From: Caenimonas sedimenti
Lineage (GTDB): Bacteria > Pseudomonadota > Gammaproteobacteria > Burkholderiales > Burkholderiaceae_C
NCBI RefSeq assembly: GCF_007833165.1
Contig: NZ_VOBQ01000019.1
Location: forward strand, 1-64,000
Direction: 5' to 3'
DNA length: 64,000 nt
Each line of letters begins with the position of its first letter. The stretch's first letter is position 1. Below are positions 8,387 to 16,084 of the stretch, piece after piece. Made by a program: the position numbers and the translations under genes. Below the pieces are notes generated by a model. It searched no databases. It had not been told where the DNA came from and saw nothing but the letters and a program-made list of their open reading frames with translations.

Positions 8387-9069
8387 TGCCCTTCAGCACG
8401 GAGGCCCTGGGCGCGATCCGCCTCACGCTGCAGCTGGCGGCGGCGACCACCCTGCTCCTGCTGCTCATCGCCACCCCGCTCGCCTGGTGGCTGGCCCACA
8501 CGCGCTCGCGCTGGCGCCCGATCGTGGGTGCCGTCGTGGCGTTGCCGCTGGTGCTGCCGCCCACGGTGCTGGGCTTCTACCTGCTGGTGAGTTTCGGCCC
8601 GCAAGGCGCAGGCGGGCAGCTGACGCAGGCACTGGGCCTGGGCCTGCTGCCCTTCACCTTTGGCGGGCTGCTGCTGGGCTCGGTCGTGTACTCCCTGCCG
8701 TTCGCGGTGCAACCGCTGCAGCACGCGTTCGAGGCCGTGGGGACCCGCCCGCTGGAAGCCGCCGCCACCCTGCGCGCCTCGCCCTTCGACGCGTTCTGGC
8801 ATGTGGCGCTGCCGCTCGCGCGGCCCGGCTTCGTCACCGCGGCCATCCTCAGCTTCGCGCACACGATCGGCGAGTTCGGGGTCGTGCTGATGATCGGGGG
8901 CAACATCCCGGAGAAGACGCGCGTCGTGTCCACCCAGATCTATGGCCACGTCGAGGCCATGGAGTACACGCAGGCACACTGGCTCGCCGGCAGCATGGTG
9001 CTGTTCTCTTTCGCCGTGCTGCTGGCGCTCGGCTTGCTGAACCGGCGCACGGCCCGCGTGCTCGGATGA
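8386..9069 (+). CDS. modB: Molybdate ABC transporter permease ModB
   Basis: A 227-residue inner-membrane permease with five or six hydrophobic segments and the EAA loop (EAAATLRASPFDAFWHVALP) that docks on ModC, followed by the ATP-coupling motif GEFGVVLMIGGN. The ATG overlaps the modA stop as TGATG; a GTG one codon upstream is possible but less likely. Translation is evidently coupled to modA and modC (ATGA overlap downstream). With ModC it moves molybdate across the inner membrane. Confidence 0.95.
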   Translation: MPFSTEALGAIRLTLQLAAATTLLLLLIATPLAWWLAHTRSRWRPIVGAVVALPLVLPPTVLGFYLLVSFGPQGAGGQLTQALGLGLLPFTFGGLLLGSVVYSLPFAVQPLQHAFEAVGTRPLEAAATLRASPFDAFWHVALPLARPGFVTAAILSFAHTIGEFGVVLMIGGNIPEKTRVVSTQIYGHVEAMEYTQAHWLAGSMVLFSFAVLLALGLLNRRTARVLG

Positions 9070-10163
9070 ACACGCAGCTGCGCCTGCGGCTCGCGCGTGG
9101 CGAGTTCACGCTCGACGTCGACCTGGCCTTGCCCGCCTCCGGCATCACGGCCGTCTTCGGGCCCTCCGGCTGCGGCAAGACCACGCTGCTGCGCTGCGTC
9201 GCCGGACTGGAGCGTGCGCCGGCGGGCCGCGTTGAGGTCGAGGGCGAGCTGTGGCAAGACGAATCCCGGGGCCTCTTCGTTCCGACGTGGCGGCGGCCCC
9301 TCGGCTACGTGTTCCAGGAGGCCAGCCTGTTCGACCACCTCGACGTGCGGGGCAACCTGGCGTTCGGCGCGCGGCGCGCTGCATCGCGGGAAGCGATTTC
9401 TGCCGAAGCGGTCATCGACCTGCTGGGCATCGCACCGCTGCTGGGGCGACGCCCGCACCAGCTCTCGGGCGGCGAACGCCAGCGTGTCGCCATCGCCCGC
9501 GCGCTCGCGGCGCAGCCACGCATCCTGCTGCTGGACGAGCCGCTGGCCTCGCTCGACCTCGCCCGCCGCCGCGAGATCCTGCCCTGGCTGGAAAAGCTGC
9601 GCGACGAGCTGCGCGTTCCCATGCTCTACGTCACGCATGCGGCCGACGAGGTGGCGCGCCTGGCCGATACGCTGGTGCTGCTGGACCAGGGCCGCGTGGT
9701 GGCCGCCGGACCGCTGGCCGGGACCCTCGCGCGGCTCGACCTGCCGCCGCTGTTGGGGGACGACACCGGCGTGCTGCTGCAAGGCACGGTGCGGGCGCTG
9801 GACGCCCGCTGGCATCTCGCGGAAGTGGCGTTCGAAGGCGGCGCACTGTGGCTGGCCGACAGCGGCCTCGCGGTGGGCCAGGCGGCCCGGGTGCGTGTGC
9901 TCGCGCGCGACGTCAGCATTGCGCTGCAGCCACCCGCCGGCACCAGCATCCAGAACCTCCTGCCTTGCGACGTCCGCGGCATCGCCACCGGTGAGGGGCC
10001 CTCGCAGGCGATGGTGCAACTGGCTTGCCGCGGCGGCAGCGCGGGTATCGCAAGCGAGTCACTCCTCCTGGCCCGCATCACGGCGCGCGCCGCCGACCAG
10101 CTGGCGCTCGCACCGGGCATGCGGGTGTGGGCGCAGGTGAAATCCGCGGCCCTGGTCCGCTAG
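9066..10163 (+). CDS. modC: Molybdate ABC transporter ATPase ModC
   Basis: A 365-residue ATPase. Walker A GPSGCGKTT is near residues 35-43, the signature motif is LSGGERQRVAIARAL, and Walker B is LLLDEPLASLD. The C-terminal third carries a Mop-like regulatory domain (about 290-365) that binds molybdate and can inhibit the transporter in trans, as known for ModC. The start overlaps the modB stop (ATGA). Full length for the family with no missing motif. It is the last gene of the operon. Confidence 0.94.
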   Translation: MNTQLRLRLARGEFTLDVDLALPASGITAVFGPSGCGKTTLLRCVAGLERAPAGRVEVEGELWQDESRGLFVPTWRRPLGYVFQEASLFDHLDVRGNLAFGARRAASREAISAEAVIDLLGIAPLLGRRPHQLSGGERQRVAIARALAAQPRILLLDEPLASLDLARRREILPWLEKLRDELRVPMLYVTHAADEVARLADTLVLLDQGRVVAAGPLAGTLARLDLPPLLGDDTGVLLQGTVRALDARWHLAEVAFEGGALWLADSGLAVGQAARVRVLARDVSIALQPPAGTSIQNLLPCDVRGIATGEGPSQAMVQLACRGGSAGIASESLLLARITARAADQLALAPGMRVWAQVKSAALVR

Positions 10164-10195
10164 GCGACCGTCGACGTGCGTGTAACATTCCGCAC

Positions 10196-10627
10196 ATGTT
10201 CCGCACATGCGCCATCGTGCTGGCCCTGGCGGTCACCCTCGGCGGTGTCGTGCGCGCCCAATCGGCGGGGGTGTGGTTCACGGTGACGGGCCACCAGGAC
10301 GACCCGGCCGTCGACACTGTCCAGGTCGACCCGCTGCCGATCGACGCCAAGGGCGACCAGCGGGTGATGCGCATCCGGGTGAGCCGCGCCACGGAACGCA
10401 GGAACTGGGAAGGCGTGCCCTATCGCTCCTACGTCGCGCGCGTGCTGATCGACTGCAAGGAGCGCAAGGCACGCTACCTGCAAGGCGAATTCCACCTGCA
10501 GCCCCTGTGGCGCGGAACCCCCCACACCATCACGGACTACAGCAAGCCCCCGGTGCGCCAGATGCTGTTTCTCGACGCGCAGCCGAATCCGACGCAGCGG
10601 ATCATCCGCGCGGCGTGCGGCGGCTGA
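10196..10627 (+). CDS. Hypothetical secreted protein
   Basis: A 143-residue protein with a clear signal peptide (FRTCAIVLALAVTLGGVVRAQ, cleavage after about residue 22). The mature part is a short beta-rich sequence with one cysteine near position 89 and one near the C-terminus, which could form a disulfide. This type of small exported protein (a surface-adhesin-E-like family) is frequent in Burkholderiales and has no assigned function. It follows modC by 32 bases on the same strand and converges on tupA. There is no evidence that it takes part in metal transport. Confidence 0.7.
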   Translation: MFRTCAIVLALAVTLGGVVRAQSAGVWFTVTGHQDDPAVDTVQVDPLPIDAKGDQRVMRIRVSRATERRNWEGVPYRSYVARVLIDCKERKARYLQGEFHLQPLWRGTPHTITDYSKPPVRQMLFLDAQPNPTQRIIRAACGG

Positions 10628-10645
10628 GGCCGCATCTGCCGGCGC

Positions 10646-11440
10646 TCACTTCACGGCATTGGGAAAGAACAGCTGCTCCCCGCCGATCTTGTAGGCGGCG
10701 ATGGTGGCCTGCCCGGCCGGGGAAACGACCCAGTCGACGAAGCGCTGCGCTTCGGCCGTCTTCACGTGCGGATGCTTCTGCGGGCTGACCGCCATCACGC
10801 CGTACTGGTTGAAAAGCTTCGTGTCGCCCTCCACCAGCACCACCAGGTCACCCCGGTTGCGGAAGCTGAGCCAGGTGCCGCGGTCCGTGATGGCATAGGC
10901 GTTGGACGACGACGCGATGTTCAGTGCCGGACCCATGCCGCAGCCGCATTCCCTGTAGCCGGCGCTCTTGTTCGCCGCGGCGCCGGCCTGGGCCCAGTAG
11001 CGAAGTTCGGCGGCGTGCGTGCCGCTCTTGTCGCCGCGCGACACGAAGGGCGCGTTGGCGCCGGCCAGCTTCTTCAGGGCGTCGACGATGTCCTTGCCCT
11101 TGGTGGTGGCCGGGTCCGCCTTCGGCCCCACCAGCACGAAGTCGTTGTACATGACGGGGTAGCGTTTGGACGCGAAGCCATCGGCCACGAACTTCTCCTC
11201 CGCCGCCTGGTCGTGCACGAACAGCACGTCGGCATCCCCGCGGCGCGCCATGTCGATGGCCTGGCCGGTGCCGACCGCGACGACCTTGATGTCGATGCCG
11301 GTGGCCTGCTTGAACGCCGGCAGCAACTGGCCGAAGAGGCCGGACTGCTCGGTGGAAGTGGTCGAGGCCATCGTGATCGATTGCGCCGCTGCACCGGCGG
11401 ACAGCGCCAGGCCCAGCAGCACAGCTGCACAAACTCTCAT
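10646..11440 (-). CDS. tupA: Tungstate ABC transporter substrate-binding protein TupA
   Basis: A 264-residue periplasmic protein with signal peptide (VCAAVLLGLALSAGAAAQ). The mature start ITMASTTSTEQSGLF matches the TTST oxyanion motif of TupA, and NAYAITDRGTWLSF is the family's second conserved block. TupA binds tungstate with very high selectivity. The segment YRECGCGMG differs from the usual EAGQGMG, placing two cysteines near the binding site. It is the last gene of tupB-tupC-tupA; its ATG overlaps the tupC stop by four bases. A longer in-frame reading upstream overlaps tupC and lacks a signal peptide, so this start is preferred. Confidence 0.9.
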   Translation of the reverse strand: MRVCAAVLLGLALSAGAAAQSITMASTTSTEQSGLFGQLLPAFKQATGIDIKVVAVGTGQAIDMARRGDADVLFVHDQAAEEKFVADGFASKRYPVMYNDFVLVGPKADPATTKGKDIVDALKKLAGANAPFVSRGDKSGTHAAELRYWAQAGAAANKSAGYRECGCGMGPALNIASSSNAYAITDRGTWLSFRNRGDLVVLVEGDTKLFNQYGVMAVSPQKHPHVKTAEAQRFVDWVVSPAGQATIAAYKIGGEQLFFPNAVK

Positions 11441-12135
11441 CCGATTTCTCCTCTGACGAACAGCTCCGCCTCGCGCGAGGTCGCGCCCAGAGGCCCGTTG
11501 AAAAATGCGTGCACCGGCAAATCGGCGAGCACACGGCCCTGCTCCAGGTAGATCACGCGCGTGGCGAGCCGCTTCACCTGCCCGAGGTTGTGGCTGGCGA
11601 AGACCAGGGTCATGCCGGCCTGCGCGAACTCCGCCATCAGCGCTTCGACCTCGCGCTTCGCATGCGGGTCCAGGCTCGAGGTCGGCTCGTCCAGCAGCAG
11701 CACCTGCGGCTGCAGGCTCCACGCGCGCGCGAGCGCCAGCCGCTGCTGCTGCCCGCCGGACAAGGTGCGGCCGTTGCGCAATGCCACGTCGGCCAGGCCC
11801 ACCCGCCCCAGCGCCGCCAGCGCCTGCTCGCGCGCCTGTTTCCAGGGCGCGCCACGCAGCCACAGCCCGAGCGCGACGTTGTTCATGGCCGAGAGGCGCA
11901 GCATGAACGGCCGCTGGAACACCATGGCCTGGCGCGCGTTGCCATCGCGCAGGACGATGCCTGCGCTGGGCGCCAACAGGCCGTGCAGCACACGGAGCAA
12001 GGTGCTCTTGCCGCTGCCATTGGCGCCGATGAGCGCGACCCGTTCGCCGGGAGCGATGCGCAGGTCGACGGCATGCAGGGCGGCGACACCTCCGAAGCGC
12101 AAGTCCACGCCCTTGAGTTGGACCCAGGCACTCAT
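11437..12135 (-). CDS. tupC: Tungstate ABC transporter ATPase TupC
   Basis: A 232-residue ABC ATPase with Walker A GANGSGKST, signature LSGGQQQRLALARA and Walker B LLLDEPTSSLD. It has no C-terminal Mop domain, unlike ModC, as usual for TupC. It powers TupB for tungstate import. Four-base overlaps with both tupB and tupA show tight operon organisation. The substrate is assigned from TupA, since the ATPase alone would not reveal it. Confidence 0.9.
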   Translation of the reverse strand: MSAWVQLKGVDLRFGGVAALHAVDLRIAPGERVALIGANGSGKSTLLRVLHGLLAPSAGIVLRDGNARQAMVFQRPFMLRLSAMNNVALGLWLRGAPWKQAREQALAALGRVGLADVALRNGRTLSGGQQQRLALARAWSLQPQVLLLDEPTSSLDPHAKREVEALMAEFAQAGMTLVFASHNLGQVKRLATRVIYLEQGRVLADLPVHAFFNGPLGATSREAELFVRGEIG

Positions 12136-12866
12136 GCAGTCGCTCCGCGCATGAGTTCGCCCCGGTCGACCGCCGCGCCGCGCCAGCGCGCCACCGCCGC
12201 GATCAGCACGTTCAGCAGCAGCACCACGGCCAACAGCACGATGCCGAGCGCCAAAGCGAGCGGCAGGTCGCCCTTGCTGGTCTCCAGCGCGATGGCGGTC
12301 GTCATCACGCGCGTGAAGCCGTCGATGTTGCCGCCCACGATCATGACGGCGCCGACCTCCGAGATGGCGCGGCCGAAGCAGGCCAGCAGCACGGTGAGCA
12401 GCGCATAGCGCTCGTCGAACGCCAGCAGCAGGCTGCGCAGCAAGCCGCGCGCGCCGAGGGAGCGCAGCTGCTCGCCGTGCGCGCGCTCGGCGTCCTCCAC
12501 CACCTGGCGCGTCAGCGCCGTGCAGACCGGCAGCACCAGCACGGCCTGCGCCAGCACCATGGCGGGAAACGAGAAGAGCCAGCCGAGGAAGCCGAGCGGG
12601 CCCGAGCGCGACAGCAACAGGTAGACCACGAGGCCGACGACCACGGAAGGGATGGCCAGCAGCGTATTGAGGGAGGTGATCACCGCGCCGCGGCCGGCGA
12701 AGCGCGACACGCCCAGCCAGGCGCCGAGCGCCAGGCCAAGCGAACAGGCGATCAGGCAGGCCAGCCCGCTCACCGCCAGCGAGCGCGCGACGATGGACAG
12801 CAGCATCGAGTCGGCGCCGGCGATCAACTGCAACGCGCGCGCCGCGCTGTCCTGGAAGGTGTTCAT
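12132..12866 (-). CDS. tupB: Tungstate ABC transporter permease TupB
   Basis: A 244-residue permease with about five transmembrane helices, an EAA-type loop and the motif GRAISEVGAVMIVGGN that contacts the ATPase. It forms the membrane channel of the TupABC tungstate importer. It is the first gene of the operon, divergent from a ModE-like regulator across 114 bases. A 5-base inverted repeat (CATGC, spacer TGTTG, GCATG) overlaps its start codon and could be a weak operator. Confidence 0.9.
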   Translation of the reverse strand: MNTFQDSAARALQLIAGADSMLLSIVARSLAVSGLACLIACSLGLALGAWLGVSRFAGRGAVITSLNTLLAIPSVVVGLVVYLLLSRSGPLGFLGWLFSFPAMVLAQAVLVLPVCTALTRQVVEDAERAHGEQLRSLGARGLLRSLLLAFDERYALLTVLLACFGRAISEVGAVMIVGGNIDGFTRVMTTAIALETSKGDLPLALALGIVLLAVVLLLNVLIAAVARWRGAAVDRGELMRGATA

Positions 12867-12980
12867 GCTGTTGGCATGCTACTCAGCGAACCACGGTCCC
12901 GCCGCTGGGAAAAGCGAGCTATGAAGCGCGTTGCATACGCTGGCGGGACGGGTGCCGGCACATGCCCGATACTCGTCCGC

Positions 12981-14090
12981 ATGCGCCGGGTGGAACTCTC
13001 GTACTCATTCGCGGACCGCGCCCGCGGCGGCTGGATCCGCAATGCGCTCATGGACCTGCTGCATGCGGTGCAGGAGCATGGCTCCATCTCGCGTGCCGCG
13101 CAGGCGCTGGGCCTGTCCTACCGCCACGTGTGGGGCGAGCTGAAGCGCTGGGAGACCGAGCTCGGCCAGCCGCTCATCGTGTGGGACAAAGGACAGCCGG
13201 CGCGCCTGGCGCCTTTCGGCGAAAAGCTGCTGTGGGCCGAGCGGCAGGCGCAGGCCCGGATCGCGCCGCAGGTCGAGGCGCTGCACGCGGACCTGGAGCG
13301 CGCGTTCGCGGTCGCCTTCGACGCCAGCGCGCAGGTGCTGACGCTGTTCGCCAGCCACGACGAGGGCCTGTCGCTGCTGCGGGAAAGCGCGGGCGCCCAG
13401 GCCGGCCTGCACCTGGACATCCGCTTCTGCGGCAGTGTGGACGCCATCAGCGCGTTGAACGAAGGCCGCTGCACGCTGGCCGGCTTCCACAGCTCGCGGC
13501 AACCGGGGCTGGGCAGCCACACGCAGCGCGCTTACCAACCCCTGCTGCAACCGGGACGGCACAAACTCATCGGCTTCGCGCAGCGCAGCCAGGGGCTGCT
13601 CGTGGCGCCGGGGAATCCGCTCGGCCTGCGGACCCTCGGCGACGTGGCCCGCCGGCGGGCGCGGTTCGCGCACCGCGCGATCGGCAGCGGCACGCGCTTG
13701 TTGTGCGAAGAGTTGCTGGCCGAAGAAGGCGTGGCCGCCGCCGATCTATCGCCGGGCGAAGCGGCGGAACCGTCGCACGGCGCGGTCGCGCACGCGGTGG
13801 CCAGCGGCGCGGCCGACGCCGGGCTCGGCATCGCGGCCGCCGCGCAGGCGCGCGGGCTGGACTTCGTTCCGCTGGTGGAGGAGCACTACTTCCTGGCTTG
13901 CCTGAAGGACACGCTGGAGCAGCCGGCGACGCGCGCATTGCGCGAAGTCCTGCAGTCCGCCACTTGGCAGGCACAGCTGGGCGCGTTGACCGGCTACCAG
14001 CCCTGGCGCAGCGGCGAAGTGCTCAGCCTGCGCCAGGAGTTGCCGTGGTGGGACCTGCCGCCGAAACGGATCAGACCGCGCAAGTCCTGA
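12981..14090 (+). CDS. ModE-like HTH fused to periplasmic-binding-like domain
   Basis: A 369-residue cytoplasmic regulator. A LysR/ModE-type winged helix lies at about residues 20-75 (HGSISRAAQALGLSYRHVWGEL), and the rest (about 115-335) is a PBP-like domain with HDEGLSLL, GFAQRSQGLLVAPGNP and GSGTRLLCEELL segments. Proteins of this kind are found beside molybdate or tungstate transporters and are thought to bind the oxyanion or the cofactor in the PBP-like domain. It is divergent from tupBCA, so it probably controls tungstate uptake. The start was chosen at the ATG opening RRVELSYSFADR, with the HTH close behind. Its 3' end overlaps the next gene on the other strand by 20 bases. Confidence 0.85.
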   Translation: MRRVELSYSFADRARGGWIRNALMDLLHAVQEHGSISRAAQALGLSYRHVWGELKRWETELGQPLIVWDKGQPARLAPFGEKLLWAERQAQARIAPQVEALHADLERAFAVAFDASAQVLTLFASHDEGLSLLRESAGAQAGLHLDIRFCGSVDAISALNEGRCTLAGFHSSRQPGLGSHTQRAYQPLLQPGRHKLIGFAQRSQGLLVAPGNPLGLRTLGDVARRRARFAHRAIGSGTRLLCEELLAEEGVAAADLSPGEAAEPSHGAVAHAVASGAADAGLGIAAAAQARGLDFVPLVEEHYFLACLKDTLEQPATRALREVLQSATWQAQLGALTGYQPWRSGEVLSLRQELPWWDLPPKRIRPRKS

Positions 14091-15318
14091 AGCCGACGAA
14101 TCCGTCGTCGCGTTCCGGCAAGGCCCATCCCCGCGCCCGCGGATGCTTCATGCGCGCCCGCGTGCCGAACGACGCGCCGCGCAGCACGCGCGCGCTACCG
14201 AAGAGCGGCTGAGGATCCATCTCCGCATGCCGGCCCCAGGCATCGGGCCGGTAGCCCGCCCAGGGCTGCAAGGTGCCGGCGGTCCATTCGCGCACGTCGC
14301 CCCAACGGAAGCCGCGCCGGTGCGCCACGTGCACCGCGATCTCCCATTCGACCTCCGTAGGCAGCCGCCGCCCCGCCCAACGCGCGTAGGCGTCGGCCTC
14401 CCACCAGTTGACGTGCATCGCGCACTGGCCGCCGCCCATGCGCGTGGGCTTGCCGAACAGGTTCTGCAGCACCGCGCCGCTGGCCACGCCGATCTGCTCC
14501 ACGTGGCGCGGGCCGCGCCGGCCTTCGCCCTGCGCCTCGCGCTCCAGCCACTGCCAGCCCGCGGGCGACCAAAGTTCGGGCCTGTCGTAGCCGCCGTCGT
14601 CGATGAACTCGACGAACTGCGCCCAGGTCACCGGCTGCGCGTCGATCTCATATTCGGGCACCGCCTCCGTCTCGTGGCCGCACTCGATGCCGAGCGCGAA
14701 GCCGGGGCCGGGCCAGCCCAGCGTCCAGCGCGTGGCGGGCACGGCCAGCGGCTCGCGTGTCCGCGCGCCGGGCGGCAGCGCCAGCGAGAGCGGCACCCCC
14801 AGCGTCTGCGCCATGGCCAGGAGTTGTTCGCCCCGCAAGTCTTCGTGAAACAGCGCCATGCGGAAGAAATAGAGCGAGGCATCGCTGTCCTCGGCCTTTT
14901 GCAGGAGGTCGAGCAGCGTCTCCAGCGTGTCCAGCAGGTAGGCCCTGACGGCGGCCACGTCGGGCAGGTCCGCCGACCAGCGCTCGTCGTGCGGCAACAC
15001 CGACGGATCGAACCAGCGGTCGGCCTGCGGCTCCACCGAGCCGATGCGCACGGCATCGGCCGGGCAGGCCGGGCCCAGGCCGCGCTGCGGATTGCGCGCC
15101 GTCCAGTATTCGGCCAGCCAGGCGACATGGCCGGCCAGCCAGAGCGGCGGCACGAGATCGGGGGCTTGCGGCACGGCCAAGCCGGGCCCGAGGTCTTGCT
15201 CGAACTTGCCCAGGAGGTGCAGGGTGTGGTTGCGCGCATCCATCAGCGCCAGCGAAAGGCGGTCCCGGCCGGCGCACCGCATGTCGGGATCGTCGATGGT
15301 GGCGGCGGACTGGGTCAT
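14071..15318 (-). CDS. EgtB/SenA-like non-heme iron enzyme with altered iron motif
   Basis: A 415-residue protein with an N-terminal DinB-like helical domain and a C-terminal formylglycine-generating-enzyme (SUMF1) domain (about 220-415; ends RVLRGASFGTR ... FVGFRTCAV). EgtB and SenA of this build make the C-S or C-Se bond of ergothioneine or selenoneine. RDRLSLALMDARNHTL at the start resembles SenA-type proteins. The iron motif HX3HXE appears as HEDLRGE, with arginine in place of the second histidine. There is no senB, senC or egtD next to it. It may be inactive, use other ligands, or have another reaction. The start chosen gives the usual N-terminus; family level is secure, substrate is not. 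Confidence 0.8.
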   Translation of the reverse strand: MTQSAATIDDPDMRCAGRDRLSLALMDARNHTLHLLGKFEQDLGPGLAVPQAPDLVPPLWLAGHVAWLAEYWTARNPQRGLGPACPADAVRIGSVEPQADRWFDPSVLPHDERWSADLPDVAAVRAYLLDTLETLLDLLQKAEDSDASLYFFRMALFHEDLRGEQLLAMAQTLGVPLSLALPPGARTREPLAVPATRWTLGWPGPGFALGIECGHETEAVPEYEIDAQPVTWAQFVEFIDDGGYDRPELWSPAGWQWLEREAQGEGRRGPRHVEQIGVASGAVLQNLFGKPTRMGGGQCAMHVNWWEADAYARWAGRRLPTEVEWEIAVHVAHRRGFRWGDVREWTAGTLQPWAGYRPDAWGRHAEMDPQPLFGSARVLRGASFGTRARMKHPRARGWALPERDDGFVGFRTCAV

Positions 15319-15471
15319 GGCCGCATTATCGGCAGCTCGGCCGGGTACAAACCCCAATGTCCTCCGAGCCCGACCGTCACCAAGCTGTCAGGCTTGCCCG
15401 AAAGGCGACTCCTAGAATTTCCTTCTTACTCGCCCAGCCAGTTGGGGGCCTTTCGCTATAGCGGAGACAAA

Positions 15472-16068
15472 ATGCGCGGCTTACTGAAGTTCTCGAATGC
15501 GGTGGACTGGCTCAACAGCCAGGTGGGCAAGTGGGTCATCTGGCTGATCCTGGCATCCACGGTGATCAGCGGCGTGAACGCCATCGTCCGCAAGGTCTTC
15601 AACGTCAGTTCCAACGCCTACCTGGAAGTGCAGTGGTACCTGTTCGCGGCGGCCTTCCTGCTGGCCGCCGGCTACACGCTGCTGCAAGGCGAGCACGTGA
15701 AGATCGACGTGATCTACACGCGGTTCTCCAAGCGCAACCAGATGTGGATCGACGTGTTCGGCTTCATCTTCTTCCTGATGCCGATGTGCGCGGCCATCCT
15801 CTATTACGGCACGCCCTTCTTCCTGCAGGGGTTCCGCTCCGGCGAGATGTCTTCCAACGCCGGCGGCCTGATCCGCTGGCCGGTCTACCTGATGATCCCG
15901 ATCGGGTTCACGTTGCTGATGCTGCAAGGCCTGTCGGAGCTGATCAAGCGCCTCGCCTTCCTGCAGGGCCTGATCCCCGATCCCACGCTGAAGGCCGTGG
16001 CCAAGACCGCCGAGGAAGAACTGGCCGAAGAGATCCGCCGCCAGGCCGAATTGCAGGGCAAGGCCTGA
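15472..16068 (+). CDS. dctQ: TRAP transporter small permease (DctQ)
   Basis: A 198-residue membrane protein with four predicted helices (for example VIWLILASTVISGVNAIV and FAAAFLLAAGYTLLQG), the conserved GEHVKIDVIY loop, and a charged C-terminal tail. It is the small subunit of a TRAP importer, pairing with DctM 16 bases downstream. A good ribosome-binding site (GCGGAGAC) precedes the ATG. No binding protein gene adjoins; TRAP binding proteins occur at about 27.8-30.2 kb and 55.5 kb. The substrate is probably an organic acid. Confidence 0.9.
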   Translation: MRGLLKFSNAVDWLNSQVGKWVIWLILASTVISGVNAIVRKVFNVSSNAYLEVQWYLFAAAFLLAAGYTLLQGEHVKIDVIYTRFSKRNQMWIDVFGFIFFLMPMCAAILYYGTPFFLQGFRSGEMSSNAGGLIRWPVYLMIPIGFTLLMLQGLSELIKRLAFLQGLIPDPTLKAVAKTAEEELAEEIRRQAELQGKA

Positions 16069-16084
16069 GGCCGGAAAGCACACC

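Noticed and set aside
12928..12940. GCGT-N5-ACGC as operator of the tup genes
   Set aside because: Arms of four bases are expected by chance in DNA of this composition.
14071..15318. Assignment as selenoneine synthase SenA or ergothioneine EgtB
   Set aside because: Family resemblance is good but the iron motif is altered and no partner genes are present, so only a family-level call is made.
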